The notes beneath the pieces were generated by a model that saw only the letters and a program-made list of their open reading frames with translations, did not search any database and was not told the DNA's origin. A stretch of DNA of 64,000 nucleotides, taken from the NCBI GenBank assembly GCA_963695175.1, contig CAVOGG010000002.1:186001-250000 (forward strand), given 5' to 3'. Positions 35,709 to 46,888 of the stretch are shown in pieces; the first letter of the stretch is position 1, and every line of letters begins with the position of its first letter. Source of the DNA: Fodinibacter sp963695175. Lineage in GTDB: Bacteria > Actinomycetota > Actinomycetes > Actinomycetales > Dermatophilaceae. The position numbers and the translations under genes are program-made.

Positions 35709-35876
35709 GGGCGCACGATAGGCGAGCCGTCTGGGGACCTGCCTCGGGAGATGGTCACGAATCAGCAATGATCACCCCGTGATGGGGCAGCGCTCCCCAA
35801 CGCCGTCCGTGCAGGTCGGAGCGGGTCAGGGCGCCGTCGCGGTCGGGAGGCTCCACCCAGAGCAGCCGGTGGGGCC

Positions 35877-37016
35877 CTATCTCGGGAGCCGCAGGTCCAG
35901 GGCCATCGCCTCGAGCGCGAGGAGCGGGTTGACGTTGGCGCCGATCCGCTCCCGGGCCGTGCCGATGGCGTCCATCGCGCGCAGCAGGTCGTCGGGCGCG
36001 AGCAGCTCGGACACCCGTTGCACCACCTGCCGGCTGTCCTCGTTGACCAGGGCCGTGCCCGCTGCTGTGCGCACCACGAGGGCGTCGCGGTAGACCGACA
36101 GCAGGTCGACGAGCGCCCGGTCGATGACGTCGCGGGTGAACCGGGTGGCCCGTGCCTTCTGCTCCTTCTCGAGCGAGCTGAGCTGGGAGCGGATGTGCGG
36201 CGGCTGGGTGCGCGCGCTCGGGTCGGCGCCGAGCACCTCCATCAGGCGCACCTTCTCGGCGGCGTCGCGCTCGCTGGAGGCAGCGGCGGACTCCTCGGCG
36301 GCGATCGTCATCAGGTCGCTGGCCGCACCGATCGCGTCGCCGACGCTGACGATGCGGGTCGCGAGGGTGATGACGTCGTGGCGCCGGATGCGCGCGTGCT
36401 CGTCACGCGCCAGCCGCGCGGCCAGTCCGACGTGCGACTGGGCGGCCCGGGCGGCGTACAGCGCCATCGACGGGTCGACGCCGTCACGGCGGGTGAGCAG
36501 GGCGGCGACCGCCTCGACCGACGGGGTGCGCAGCCGCACGTGCCGCGACCGCGACCGGATCGTGATGATGACGTCCTCGACGGAGGGGGCGCACAGCATC
36601 CACACGGTGCGCGGCGCGGGCTCCTCGAGGGCCTTGAGCAGGGCGTCGGCGGCGCGCTCGGTGAGCCGGTCGGCATCCTCGACGATGATCACCCGAAACC
36701 GCCCGACCGAGGGGCGGTGGGCCGCGAGCGCGACGAGGTCGCGGGCCTGCGCGACCGTGATCGACAGCCCCTCGGTGGCAATGACGTCGACATCGGCGTG
36801 CGTGCCGCCCAGCGCCGTGCGGCACTCGCGGCACTCACCGCACCCGCCGTCGGGGCAGAGCAGCGCCGCGGCGAAGGCCCGGGCGGCGACCGAGCGGCCC
36901 GACCCGGGGGGCCCGGTGAACAGCCACGCGTGGGTCATCGCCTCCGGGCTGCGGACCGCGTGCTGGAGGGTGGCGACCGCGCTCTCCTGCCCGATGACGT
37001 CGCGCCACACGCTCAC
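35877..37016 (-). CDS. holB: DNA polymerase III subunit delta'
   Basis: Delta' is part of the clamp loader that places the beta sliding clamp on DNA. The 379-residue protein has a Walker-A-like GPPGSGRS, a zinc-binding cysteine cluster (CPDGGCGECRECRTAL), the block VIIVEDADRLTERAADALLK, and sensor sequence RSRSRHVRL. GTG 37016 overlaps the tmk stop by 4 nt. The tmk-holB pair is a standard replication operon. Confidence 0.94.
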   Translation of the reverse strand: MSVWRDVIGQESAVATLQHAVRSPEAMTHAWLFTGPPGSGRSVAARAFAAALLCPDGGCGECRECRTALGGTHADVDVIATEGLSITVAQARDLVALAAHRPSVGRFRVIIVEDADRLTERAADALLKALEEPAPRTVWMLCAPSVEDVIITIRSRSRHVRLRTPSVEAVAALLTRRDGVDPSMALYAARAAQSHVGLAARLARDEHARIRRHDVITLATRIVSVGDAIGAASDLMTIAAEESAAASSERDAAEKVRLMEVLGADPSARTQPPHIRSQLSSLEKEQKARATRFTRDVIDRALVDLLSVYRDALVVRTAAGTALVNEDSRQVVQRVSELLAPDDLLRAMDAIGTARERIGANVNPLLALEAMALDLRLPR

Positions 37017-37639
37017 GGGTCGACCAGCCCCATCGCCTCGAGCCGGGTCATGACCGCGTCGTGCAGCCGCTCGGGCGGCTCGGTGCCGTCGACGACGAGG
37101 TACCGCTCGGGGTGGCCGGCCGCCATCGACAGGAAGTGCTGGCGGATCGCGTCGTGGAAGGTGTCCTCCTCCGACTCGAGGCGGTCGTGCGTGCCGGCGC
37201 GTCGGCGCCGGCCCTCGGCGGCGGTGACGTCGACGACCACGGTGAGCGCGGGCACCAGGGCGTCGACGGCCCACATCTGCAGGTCGTGCACCTCCGCGGC
37301 CCCCAGGTCGCGCCCAGCGCCCTGGTAGGCGACCGAGGAGTCGGTGTAGCGGTCGGTGATGACGGCCTCGCCGCGGTCGAGCGCAGGGCGCACCAGCTGG
37401 TCGACGTGGTGCGCCTTGTCGGCGGCGAAGAGCAGCGCCTCGGCCCGCGGCGACACGTGGTCGCCGTGCAGCACCAGGTCGCGGATGGCCGCGCCGAGCT
37501 CGGTGCCGCCCGGCTGGCGGGTGACGACGACCTCGCGACCGCGGGCGCGCAGGGCCTGCGCGAGCAGCCGCACCTGGGTCGACTTGCCCGCGCCGTCGCC
37601 CCCCTCGAAGGCGATGAACAGCCCGTCGCGTCGCGTCAC
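37013..37639 (-). CDS. tmk: thymidylate kinase
   Basis: Tmk phosphorylates dTMP to dTDP. The P-loop FIAFEGGDGAGKST opens the protein, followed by the DR(Y/H) motif TDRYTDSSVAYQG and a LID region with GRRRRAGTHDRLE. The length is 208 residues from GTG 37639; upstream codons in frame (to 37669) lack similarity. It is translationally coupled to holB. Confidence 0.94.
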   Translation of the reverse strand: MTRRDGLFIAFEGGDGAGKSTQVRLLAQALRARGREVVVTRQPGGTELGAAIRDLVLHGDHVSPRAEALLFAADKAHHVDQLVRPALDRGEAVITDRYTDSSVAYQGAGRDLGAAEVHDLQMWAVDALVPALTVVVDVTAAEGRRRRAGTHDRLESEEDTFHDAIRQHFLSMAAGHPERYLVVDGTEPPERLHDAVMTRLEAMGLVDP

Positions 37640-37696
37640 GGTGGCGAGCCTAGGCCAGCCCCGCGACACCGCGCGCCCACGGCATCCGGATGCCGG

Positions 37697-38329
37697 TCAG
37701 CCGCGGGTCAGGTTGTCGCGGGCCCACAGGGCCGCGCTGGTGCGGTCGAGCACCCCGATCTCGCGGAACACCCGGCCGAGGTGGGCCTTGACGGTGCGCT
37801 CGGTGATGCCGAGGGCTCGGGCGATCTGCTTGTTGGCCAGGCCCTGGGCGACCAGGCGCAGCACCTCGGTCTCGCGCGGCGAGAGCCCGTCCGCGGCACC
37901 GGAGCCGCCCGCGCCGGCGGTCGAGGGCAGCAGGGCGGCGGCGACCCGGGGGTCGATCGGCACGTGGCCCTTCGCGGCGGCGTGCACCGCGGCGAGCAGG
38001 TCGGCCGGCTCGGAGTCCTTGAGCACGTAGCCGATCGCCCCGGCGGCGAGCACCTCCTTGACCCGCTGGCGGTCCGAGAAGCTGGTCAGCACGAGCACCT
38101 TGGTGTCGGGCCGCCTCGCGAGCACGGCCCGGGTCGCCTCGACGCCATCCATCTCGGGCATCGAGAGGTCCATGAGCACCACATCGGGGCCCATCCCGGT
38201 GACCGACTCGACCGCCTCGCGCCCGTTGCGCGCCTCGCCGACGACCGTGATCTCGGGGTCCGACTGGAGCAGGGTGGTCACCCCGGCACGCACCAGCTGG
38301 TGGTCGTCGACGAGCAGCACCCGGATCAC
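37697..38329 (-). CDS. NarL/FixJ-type response regulator (second pair)
   Basis: The 210-residue regulator has receiver residues Asp8-Asp9, phosphoacceptor Asp54 (VVLMDLSMPEMDG) and a Lys in GYVLKDSEP. A Gly/Ala linker and LuxR helix-turn-helix follow (LSPRETEVLRLVAQGLANKQ, TERTVKAHLGRVFREIGV). GTG 38329 overlaps the kinase stop by 4 nt. It ends 58 nt before the tmk start. Confidence 0.94.
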   Translation of the reverse strand: MIRVLLVDDHQLVRAGVTTLLQSDPEITVVGEARNGREAVESVTGMGPDVVLMDLSMPEMDGVEATRAVLARRPDTKVLVLTSFSDRQRVKEVLAAGAIGYVLKDSEPADLLAAVHAAAKGHVPIDPRVAAALLPSTAGAGGSGAADGLSPRETEVLRLVAQGLANKQIARALGITERTVKAHLGRVFREIGVLDRTSAALWARDNLTRG

Positions 38330-39642
38330 GAGAGGGCGCCGAGCTCGCCGTCGAGCACGAGCCGCCAGTGCGTGCCGCGGCCCGGGGCGCTCGACACCTG
38401 CAGCAGCGCACCCGGCACCGACGCGGCATCCGCCAGGAGCTGCAGGCCGAGGTGGCCCTCACGCGGTTGGATCCGCACCTGCTCCACGTCGAAACCCGCA
38501 CCGTCGTCCACAACGTCGAGGATGACGGCTCCCGGGCCGTCGCGGTGGAGCGACACGGTCACCGTCGCCGGCCCGGCGTGCCTGGCCGCGTTGCGCAGGC
38601 ACTCCTGGGCGACCCGGTGCACCAGGCGCTGGGCGTCGGGCGACATGGCGAGGTCGTCCTCGTCGGCGGTGTCGACCCGCACGACGAGGTCGTCCCGGCG
38701 GATGGTCTGGGCCAGGTCGTGCAGGGCGGTGACCACCCCGGACCGGGCCAGGCTCGCGGGGTAGATGTCGACGAGCAGGGTGCGCAGCGAGCGGATGCTC
38801 GAGCGAACGGCGGCGGCGGCCGCGTCGAGGTCCCTGGCGAGGGCGCGCTGGCCGTGGGCGCTCGCGGTGGCCGAGGCTCCGGCGACCGTGAACGACGTGG
38901 CAGCCAGCTCCTGCACCGGCCCGTCGTGCAGGCTGGCGGCGATCCGCCGGCGCTCGTCGGACGACGCGTCGACGGCGCGCTGGAGCAGGTCGATCCGCTG
39001 CTCCTCGGCCCGCCGCACGCGGCGCACCAGGTGCCACACGATCGGCGACACGATGACCACGAAGAGCACCAGGCTGCTCGCGGTGACCCCCGCGAAGCCG
39101 CGCCACAGCTGCGAGGTGCGCTTGCCGACCGGGTCGTACGAGGCGTAGATCTCGAACAGCACCACCTGGCCGCTGGGGGTCCAGACCGGGCGGTAGACCT
39201 CGACCAGGCGGTCGGCACTCTCGAACGCGTTCTCGGACAGGCTCAGGTCGGACACGTCGGCGACCGTCGCGGGCTGGGCCAGGGCTTCCCGCTGGTCCTT
39301 GCTGAGCGGGAAGCTGCGGCCGATCAGCTGGCTCTCGTCGGCGTAGAGCACCTTGCCCTGGTCGCTCCACAGCTTGACCCGCACGATCGACTCGCTGAGC
39401 AGCCGGTCGCGGGCGATGTCGTCGAAGGCCGCGATGGCCGCGGGGTCGCCGGCCACCAGCGCATCGGTGAGCGAGGGCTCGACGACCGCCTCCGCGAGCA
39501 CGCCCGCCATCGTCGCGGCGTCGTTGGTCGCCTCGCGCTCGGCCAGCAGCCGCGCCGCCAGGGTGCCCACCACGCCGACGACCAGCAGGGCGGCGACGAT
39601 CCCCATGGAGAGCTGCACGAGCACGCGGCGCGGGCTGAGCAC
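38326..39642 (-). CDS. sensor histidine kinase with extracytoplasmic sensor domain
   Basis: The 438-residue kinase has one membrane helix at about residues 12-31 and a second near 180-200, enclosing an outside domain of about 150 residues. A HisKA_3 domain follows (RRRIAASLHDGPVQELAATS), then a HATPase (QECLRNAARHAG, DDGAGFD, EGHLGLQLLADAA). The start is uncertain: GTG 39642 has a weak binding site, and open sequence with coding-like composition continues about 80 nt upstream without an in-frame start. It is partnered with the downstream regulator. The signal is unknown. Confidence 0.9.
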   Translation of the reverse strand: MLSPRRVLVQLSMGIVAALLVVGVVGTLAARLLAEREATNDAATMAGVLAEAVVEPSLTDALVAGDPAAIAAFDDIARDRLLSESIVRVKLWSDQGKVLYADESQLIGRSFPLSKDQREALAQPATVADVSDLSLSENAFESADRLVEVYRPVWTPSGQVVLFEIYASYDPVGKRTSQLWRGFAGVTASSLVLFVVIVSPIVWHLVRRVRRAEEQRIDLLQRAVDASSDERRRIAASLHDGPVQELAATSFTVAGASATASAHGQRALARDLDAAAAAVRSSIRSLRTLLVDIYPASLARSGVVTALHDLAQTIRRDDLVVRVDTADEDDLAMSPDAQRLVHRVAQECLRNAARHAGPATVTVSLHRDGPGAVILDVVDDGAGFDVEQVRIQPREGHLGLQLLADAASVPGALLQVSSAPGRGTHWRLVLDGELGALS

Positions 39643-39789
39643 CGACTCGAGCCGGGCCGGGCCGCCCGGGTCACCCAGGGTCAGCCACGCGGGGGCGACA
39701 GGGCCGGCATCCAGGTCGGTGTCGCTGTCGCTGTCGCGTGTCAGGCTCGGTGTCGGGGCCGGCGAACAGCTCCGCGAGCACCGAGACGT

Positions 39790-39816
39790 CCCCGGCCGCC
39801 GCAGGCGCGGCCGGGG
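39790..39816 (-). terminator. hairpin after the secreted repeat-protein gene
   Basis: CCCCGGCCGC (39790-39799) and its exact complement (39807-39816) are separated by 7 nt, 21 nt beyond the stop of the repeat protein on the minus strand. It probably separates that transcript from the histidine kinase. Confidence 0.55.
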
Positions 39817-39836
39817 ACTGCTCCTGGGAACCCGCC

Positions 39837-40334
39837 TCAGTCGTCGGATCCGTGGCCACCCGAGTCGTCTCCGCTCCCGCCGTCGTCCGAGCCGTGGCCC
39901 GAACTGTCGTCGCTGGTGTCGTCCGAGCCGTGGCCCGAGCCGTTGTCGTCGGCGCTGGTGTCGTCCGAGCCGTGGCCCGAGCCGTTGTCGTCGCCGCCCC
40001 TGTCGTCGGCGACGGTGTCGTCGGCGCCGTGGCCCGAGGACTGCGAGCCGGGCCCGGAGTTGTCGTCGCCGGTGCGCGGACGGTCACCACCGTGGTCGTC
40101 GCCGGGCTCGTCGTCGGTGGTTCCCGGCGGGCGGTTGCCGCCGTGGTCGTCGCCCGGCTCGGACTCCGTGGGGCTGGGTGTCGGGGTCGAGCTCTCCGTC
40201 GCGCTCGACGAGGACTCGCTCGTGGGCGAGCGCACTGGCAGCCGCTGGGCGAACGAGGCGTTGCCGAGGAGACCGACTGCGGCCGGAACCGCGACGACGA
40301 TCCCTGCGACCAGGGCGATGAGGAGACGGCGCAT
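39837..40334 (-). CDS. secreted Asp/Gly/Ser/His-rich repeat protein
   Basis: This 165-residue protein has a clean signal peptide (MRRLLIALVAGIVVAVPAAV, cleavage near residue 30), a Ser/Thr/Pro region, then a low-complexity tail built from the unit SDDTSADDNGSGHG and variants, ending HGSDD. The dense Asp with His could bind divalent cations such as Ca2+ or Zn2+; this is inference. ATG 40334 has AAAGGA upstream. It lies directly upstream of the second two-component pair and follows a small gene with its own strong binding site. Confidence 0.78.
   Translation of the reverse strand: MRRLLIALVAGIVVAVPAAVGLLGNASFAQRLPVRSPTSESSSSATESSTPTPSPTESEPGDDHGGNRPPGTTDDEPGDDHGGDRPRTGDDNSGPGSQSSGHGADDTVADDRGGDDNGSGHGSDDTSADDNGSGHGSDDTSDDSSGHGSDDGGSGDDSGGHGSDD
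39883..39993. repeat. 42-bp in-frame tandem repeat
   Basis: Copies start near 39883, 39919 and 39961. The second (39919-39960) is 42 bp and its first 33 bp recur exactly at 39961-39993. The repeats keep the reading frame of the secreted protein (14-residue unit), so copy number may vary between strains. Confidence 0.75.
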
Positions 40335-40371
40335 GGTGTGTCCTTTCGAAGATTCAGTGTGTCAGAGAGGT

Positions 40372-40515
40372 TCAGCCGGGGAACACGAGTCGGGCCGAGC
40401 AGGGCCTCTCGGACGTGCGCACCGTGGTGCCCGTGCCCGTGCCCGTGGCCGCGGCCGCAGCGGCGCCGTCGGCGGGGGCGCCGATCGGGGGGAGGGCGCG
40501 GCGTGTGCTGCTCAT
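40372..40515 (-). CDS. small 47-residue ORF upstream of the repeat-protein gene
   Basis: Start ATG 40515 has a near-ideal GGAGG 5 nt upstream. The predicted peptide (MSSTRRALPPIGAPADG, then an Ala run, alternating Gly/Thr, ending SERPCSARLVFPG) has no recognised family and no signal peptide. The stop lies 38 nt before the next gene on the same strand. It could be a real small protein or a leader controlling the repeat-protein gene. Confidence 0.4.
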   Translation of the reverse strand: MSSTRRALPPIGAPADGAAAAAATGTGTGTTVRTSERPCSARLVFPG

Positions 40516-40643
40516 GGTGTCCTCCGAAGTAGGGGTCAGCCGGGGGTCCGGCGGGTGCTGTCACACCATGGATCCCGAGGATGGACAGCCGCCATCGACC
40601 CTTGGTCGTAGTACCCCCTCCGGCCCCGGGCGCACCGAATCAG

Positions 40644-40706
40644 GTCGACAGGAGGCAACACGCCCGGCCGGGCGCACCCGCGCCGTGCGTGTTGCCTCCT
40701 GTCGAC
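40644..40706. repeat. long inverted repeat between tipA-like gene and small ORF
   Basis: A perfect 19-bp pair, GTCGACAGGAGGCAACACG (40644-40662) and its complement (40688-40706), has a 25-nt G/C-rich loop, 13 bp beyond the MerR-type stop. It is probably that gene's terminator, though one arm contains GGAGG and there is no U tract. Confidence 0.65.
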
Positions 40707-40718
40707 TGCCTGGGCCCT

Positions 40719-41510
40719 TCAGGCCTGCTGCGCCCGGTCGGCGTTGGCGTGGATCGCGTCGTGCACGTACTGCGCGAGCCCGGGCGCCAGGTCCTCGTAG
40801 GTCTTGGTGAACCGCGGGTCGGCGAGGTACATGTCGGCCAGCCCTCGGTGGAACTCGTGGTCGAGGTCGTAGAACCACCGCTCGATGTGTGCGCGGTGTG
40901 CCTCGGCGGCATCCATCGCCGCCGCGGAGGTGGGGGGCGCACCGGACCGCAGCGCGGCCACGAGCGCCGCGTTCACGGCATCCCCCTCCGCCTTGACCTC
41001 GGCCCAGTCGGCCGCGGTGTAGCGCTTGGTGCGCCGGGAGGACTGCGTCCAGGCGTCGGTCTCGCCCCAGCGCTCCTGCGCCTCGGTCTGGTACTCCTCG
41101 CTGAATCCGTCGCCGAACAGCTCCTTGAGCTCGTCGGTGGTGGCGGGTTGCTGGTCCATCTCTCTCTCCAGTGCTCGGTCGATCGCCGTGACGAGCTGCT
41201 CGAGCTCGCCCAGCCGGGACACGACCGCGTCGCGCTGTCGGCGCAGGTGCTCCTGCGCCGACCCCTCGCCGTCGAGCAGGGCGCGCACCTCGGTGAGGGG
41301 CAGGCCGAGCCGCCGGTAGGTGACGACGGTGGCGAGCCGGGCCAGGTCGGCATCCGTGTAGAGGCGGTACCCGGCGTGGGTGCGCGCGCTCGGCACGACG
41401 AGGCCCTCGGCGTCGTAGTGGTGCAGCGTGCGCACCGTGACGCCGAAGGACTCGGCCACCTGGCCCACGGTGAGCTCCACCCGTGCAGTGTGCTGGCTCG
41501 TCGCGGTCAT
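40719..41510 (-). CDS. MerR-family regulator with TipAS drug-binding domain
   Basis: The 263-residue protein has an N-terminal MerR winged helix (LTVGQVAESFGVTVRTLHHY, then GYRLYTDADLARL), a dimerisation coiled coil (about 80-125), and a C-terminal TipAS domain (YQTEAQERWGETDAW, WFYDLDHEFHRGLADMY, DPRFTKTYEDLAPGLA). TipAL-type proteins bind thiopeptide or other hydrophobic drugs and activate multidrug or stress genes. ATG 41510 was chosen; a few residues upstream are open. It is monocistronic. Confidence 0.92.
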   Translation of the reverse strand: MTATSQHTARVELTVGQVAESFGVTVRTLHHYDAEGLVVPSARTHAGYRLYTDADLARLATVVTYRRLGLPLTEVRALLDGEGSAQEHLRRQRDAVVSRLGELEQLVTAIDRALEREMDQQPATTDELKELFGDGFSEEYQTEAQERWGETDAWTQSSRRTKRYTAADWAEVKAEGDAVNAALVAALRSGAPPTSAAAMDAAEAHRAHIERWFYDLDHEFHRGLADMYLADPRFTKTYEDLAPGLAQYVHDAIHANADRAQQA

Positions 41511-41553
41511 GTCACCACCGTCGCGCCTCACGTCGCGTGAGGGTCAAGCCGGG

Positions 41554-42003
41554 TCAGCCCTTGGGGGCCTCGAACCAGTTGGCGAGACCGCTGGCCATGC
41601 CGAGGTCGCCGCGCGCCTTGACCTTGCCCATCATGAACATCATCGCCGGGTTGCCGGTGCCGGTGATCAGCTTGAGGAACTCGGCCGGCCCGAGCATGAG
41701 CGACAGGTCGGGGGCCTCGCCGGCGCCCTTCTCGACGGTGCAGGTGCCGTGGTCGACGAGCACGCCGTAGGTGTCGCTGGTGCCGCCCGGGCCGCCGGTG
41801 ACCCGGAAGTCGATGCGCGCCGAGCGGTCGCCGGCCTTGTCGGGGCGGAACTGGTGCGGGAAGCGCGCGAAGATCGCATCGAGCAGCGGGCCGCGGTGCT
41901 CGCCGGCGAAGTCGTCGCGGACCGCCTGGTCGGACATGCTCTTGACCAGGCGGACGAACTCGGCGGACGACATGGTCTCGAGCAGCTCGGGGTGCAGCGC
42001 CAT
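41554..42003 (-). CDS. SCP2 sterol-binding domain protein
   Basis: This 149-residue single-domain protein has an SCP2-like pattern: FRVTGGPGGTSDTYGVLVDH, APDLSLMLGPAEFLKLI, NPAMMFMMGKVKARGDLGM. SCP2 folds bind lipids in a hydrophobic tunnel; bacterial forms are of unknown role. ATG 42003 is the first start after a 136-bp gap to topA. It is on the same strand as its neighbours but separated from them. Confidence 0.83.
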   Translation of the reverse strand: MALHPELLETMSSAEFVRLVKSMSDQAVRDDFAGEHRGPLLDAIFARFPHQFRPDKAGDRSARIDFRVTGGPGGTSDTYGVLVDHGTCTVEKGAGEAPDLSLMLGPAEFLKLITGTGNPAMMFMMGKVKARGDLGMASGLANWFEAPKG

Positions 42004-42139
42004 GCGGGCTCCCGTGACGTGTCCGTGCCCCCATGGCCCGGACGGTCCCCCGAACCTACCCGCGGTGACCTCGGCCGCAAGCCGGTGCCCGAGCGTCGGA
42101 GGTGGCGCTGCCCACCGGCGTCCGGCGGCGCCCTGAGCG

Positions 42140-44932
<2,793 letters not shown>

Positions 44933-45056
44933 GTTGTTCACCGTGTCCGTTTCCGTCTTCCACGTGCAGCGGATTCGTCGCTGCGTCGACGTGGTGACGC
45001 GGATGACGGTAGCGCCCGGTCCGTGGTTTTGCGCAAACCGGGCCGTGTCCGACCGG

Positions 45057-45908
45057 TTACTCCAGGCCCAGCGCCCTCGCCGCGGCGGCCCGCATGACGG
45101 CCCGGTCGGGCTCGACACCGGTCCAGTGCCGCACGGCCAGGGCACCCTGGCCGACGAGCATCCCGAGGCCGTCGAGGGTGCGGGCGCCACGCTCTTCCGC
45201 GGCCCGCAGGAGGGCCGTGCGCGGTGGGGAGACGACGACGTCGGCGACCACGAGGCCGGCGCGCAGGCTGTCGAGGTCGACGTCGACGAGGGCATCGGCG
45301 TCGCCGAACCCGATCGAGGTGGCGTTGACGACGACGTCGGCGCCCTCGGGCACGGCATAGGTGCGGTCCCAGGGCACGTACGTCGCGGGCACGCCGGTGC
45401 CCGCGGTCACGACGCGGGCGAGCTCCTCGCCGCGGCCTGGGTCACGGTTCACGACGGTGACGGATGCCGCGCCCGCGAGTGCCGTCTCGACGGCGACCGC
45501 GCGGGCGGCACCCCCGGCGCCGACCACGACGAGGTCCAGGCCGGTCGGGTCGACGACGGTGCGCAGCGACTCGACGAAGCCCTGGCCGTCGGTGTTGTGG
45601 CCGACCAGCCGCCCGTCGGTGGCCACGACGGTGTTGACGGCCCCGATCACCTCGGCCGATGGAGCCAGGCCGTCGAGGTGGTCGATGACGGTGACCTTGT
45701 GCGGCAGCGAGCAGTTGAAGCCGGCCCAGCCCATCGCGCGGGCGCCGGCGACGGCGTCCGCCAGCGCCGCGGGGGTGACCTCGCAGTTGAGGTAGCGGGC
45801 ATCCAGCCCGTGGTGCCGGTAGGCGGCCTCGACCATGACGACGGTGGGGTTGCCCGCGGCGGGCGTGGAGAACGAGCCGGTGTGGATGCCGAGGAAGGTG
45901 TCGGTCAC
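45057..45908 (-). CDS. aroE: shikimate dehydrogenase-like protein
   Basis: AroE reduces 3-dehydroshikimate to shikimate with NADPH. Substrate-site residues are recognisable: the Ser-x-Ser of GSFSTP, NCSLPHK with Lys71, and GHNTDGQGF with Asp107. The cofactor loop is VVVGAGGAARAVAVE. The first motif (FLGIHTGSFSTPAAGNP) differs from the usual GxPxxHSxSP, so it could be a subfamily member acting on a related substrate. GTG 45908 overlaps the stop of the coiled-coil gene by 4 nt. Confidence 0.85.
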   Translation of the reverse strand: MTDTFLGIHTGSFSTPAAGNPTVVMVEAAYRHHGLDARYLNCEVTPAALADAVAGARAMGWAGFNCSLPHKVTVIDHLDGLAPSAEVIGAVNTVVATDGRLVGHNTDGQGFVESLRTVVDPTGLDLVVVGAGGAARAVAVETALAGAASVTVVNRDPGRGEELARVVTAGTGVPATYVPWDRTYAVPEGADVVVNATSIGFGDADALVDVDLDSLRAGLVVADVVVSPPRTALLRAAEERGARTLDGLGMLVGQGALAVRHWTGVEPDRAVMRAAAARALGLE

Positions 45909-46240
45909 CGTCCCGCCTCGGACCAGGTGCCGGGGTCTGCGGGGTGTCGCGCCGCGACCCCCGTGGCGCGTTCGACCTCGGCGAGCCGCTTCTCGAGTCG
46001 GTCCACGCGCTCACGCTGCTCGTCGAGCCGCTGGCCCTGACGGTCGACCCGGCCGGTGAGCCGGGTGAGCCGCTGCCCCTGCTTGACCAGGCGCGACTCG
46101 AGGTCGCGCACGCCGATCAGCCGGCGGCGCGCCCGGCTGATCTGGCGACGCAGGGTGAGTGCGGAGTGGCCGAGCTGCCCGGCTGGCGAGGTCGTGGCAG
46201 GCGCGCTCGCGCCGGGTGCGGGGGTGATGGGGTCGTCCAT
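45905..46240 (-). CDS. coiled-coil protein upstream of aroE
   Basis: This 111-residue protein has a Pro/Ala-rich N terminus and a long heptad region: LRRQISRARRRLIGVRDLES, VKQGQRLTRLTGRVDRQGQR, LDEQRERVDRLEKRLAEVER. It is probably an oligomeric structural or adaptor protein; no family is known to me. ATG 46240 has GAAGGAG 8 nt upstream. It is translationally coupled to aroE. Confidence 0.75.
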   Translation of the reverse strand: MDDPITPAPGASAPATTSPAGQLGHSALTLRRQISRARRRLIGVRDLESRLVKQGQRLTRLTGRVDRQGQRLDEQRERVDRLEKRLAEVERATGVAARHPADPGTWSEAGR

Positions 46241-46311
46241 CGGGTTCTCCTTCCTCAGGGGCAGGCGATGCCCTGCCGTCGTCGATGAAAGGTGTGTGCA
46301 GCAGTCTGGCG

Positions 46312-46794
46312 TCACCTGCGTCGCGACCCGGTGAGGTCGAGGGCGAGGTGGACCTCACCGTGCGCGTCGACCTCGCCGGTCGGCACGAACCCGAGGCCCT
46401 CGTAGAAGGGTTGGGGCGAGCCCGGGCCCTGGCCACAGCTCGTGTACAGCGTGTCACCCGCGTCGGCCCGCACGGCATCGGCCACGAGGCGGACCGCCGC
46501 CGTGCCGTGGCCGTGCCCTTGGTGACGGGTGTCGATGAGGAGTCGCCAGAGGAAGTACGGCCCCCAGAGCCGGTCGGGCACGGGCACCACGTCCCAGCTC
46601 ACCATCACGAAGCCCACCGGCACCCCGTCGGCGACGACGGCGCGGATCCACGGATGGGCCTCGGGCTGGGTGGCGGCGTCGATGAGCGATCGGGCGACCC
46701 CGGAGACGAACTGCTCCTGCGCGGGCGCCACTCGCAGCGCGAGCACGGACTCCTCGATGTCGGGGCCGATCTCGCGAAGTGTGACGTGGGGCAC
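46312..46794 (-). CDS. GNAT family N-acetyltransferase
   Basis: This 160-residue GNAT fold has VTLREIGPDIEESVLALRVA at the start, the acetyl-CoA pyrophosphate loop LIDTRHQGHGHGTAAVRLV near residue 88, and a closing PQPFYEGLGFVPTGEV. The acceptor substrate is unknown. GTG 46794 is the likely start. It is divergent from the dioxygenase gene across a 94-bp promoter region. Confidence 0.88.
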   Translation of the reverse strand: MPHVTLREIGPDIEESVLALRVAPAQEQFVSGVARSLIDAATQPEAHPWIRAVVADGVPVGFVMVSWDVVPVPDRLWGPYFLWRLLIDTRHQGHGHGTAAVRLVADAVRADAGDTLYTSCGQGPGSPQPFYEGLGFVPTGEVDAHGEVHLALDLTGSRRR

Positions 46795-46853
46795 CCGCTC
46801 AGGAGACCATTGGAAGCCCCGCCACGTCGAGGGCAGGGTCGGACCAGAATTAC

Positions 46854-46872
46854 GGTTGAATGTTCGACAACC
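46854..46872. promoter_or_regulatory. inverted repeat in the GNAT/dioxygenase promoter region
   Basis: GGTTGAATGTTCGACAACC has 5-bp GGTTG/CAACC arms, 16 bp before the dioxygenase start and in the middle of the A/T-richer part of the divergent spacer. It could bind a MarR- or TetR-like regulator; the evidence is symmetry and position only. Confidence 0.35.
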
Positions 46873-46888
46873 ATTCGCAGGAGGTCGC

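Noticed and set aside
39643..39835. N-terminal extension of the histidine kinase, perhaps with a fourth frameshift
   Set aside because: The extra sequence (DAGPVAPAWLTLGDPGG) has coding-like composition, but no in-frame start was found and kinases of this type often begin just before the first helix; evidence too thin.
39883..39993. Possible CRISPR-like or mobile repeat
   Set aside because: The repeats are contiguous with no unique spacers and preserve the reading frame of a secreted protein.
45057..45908. Glutamyl-tRNA reductase or other Rossmann enzyme instead of AroE
   Set aside because: NCSLPHK, GHNTDGQGF and GAGGAARAV together identify the shikimate dehydrogenase family.
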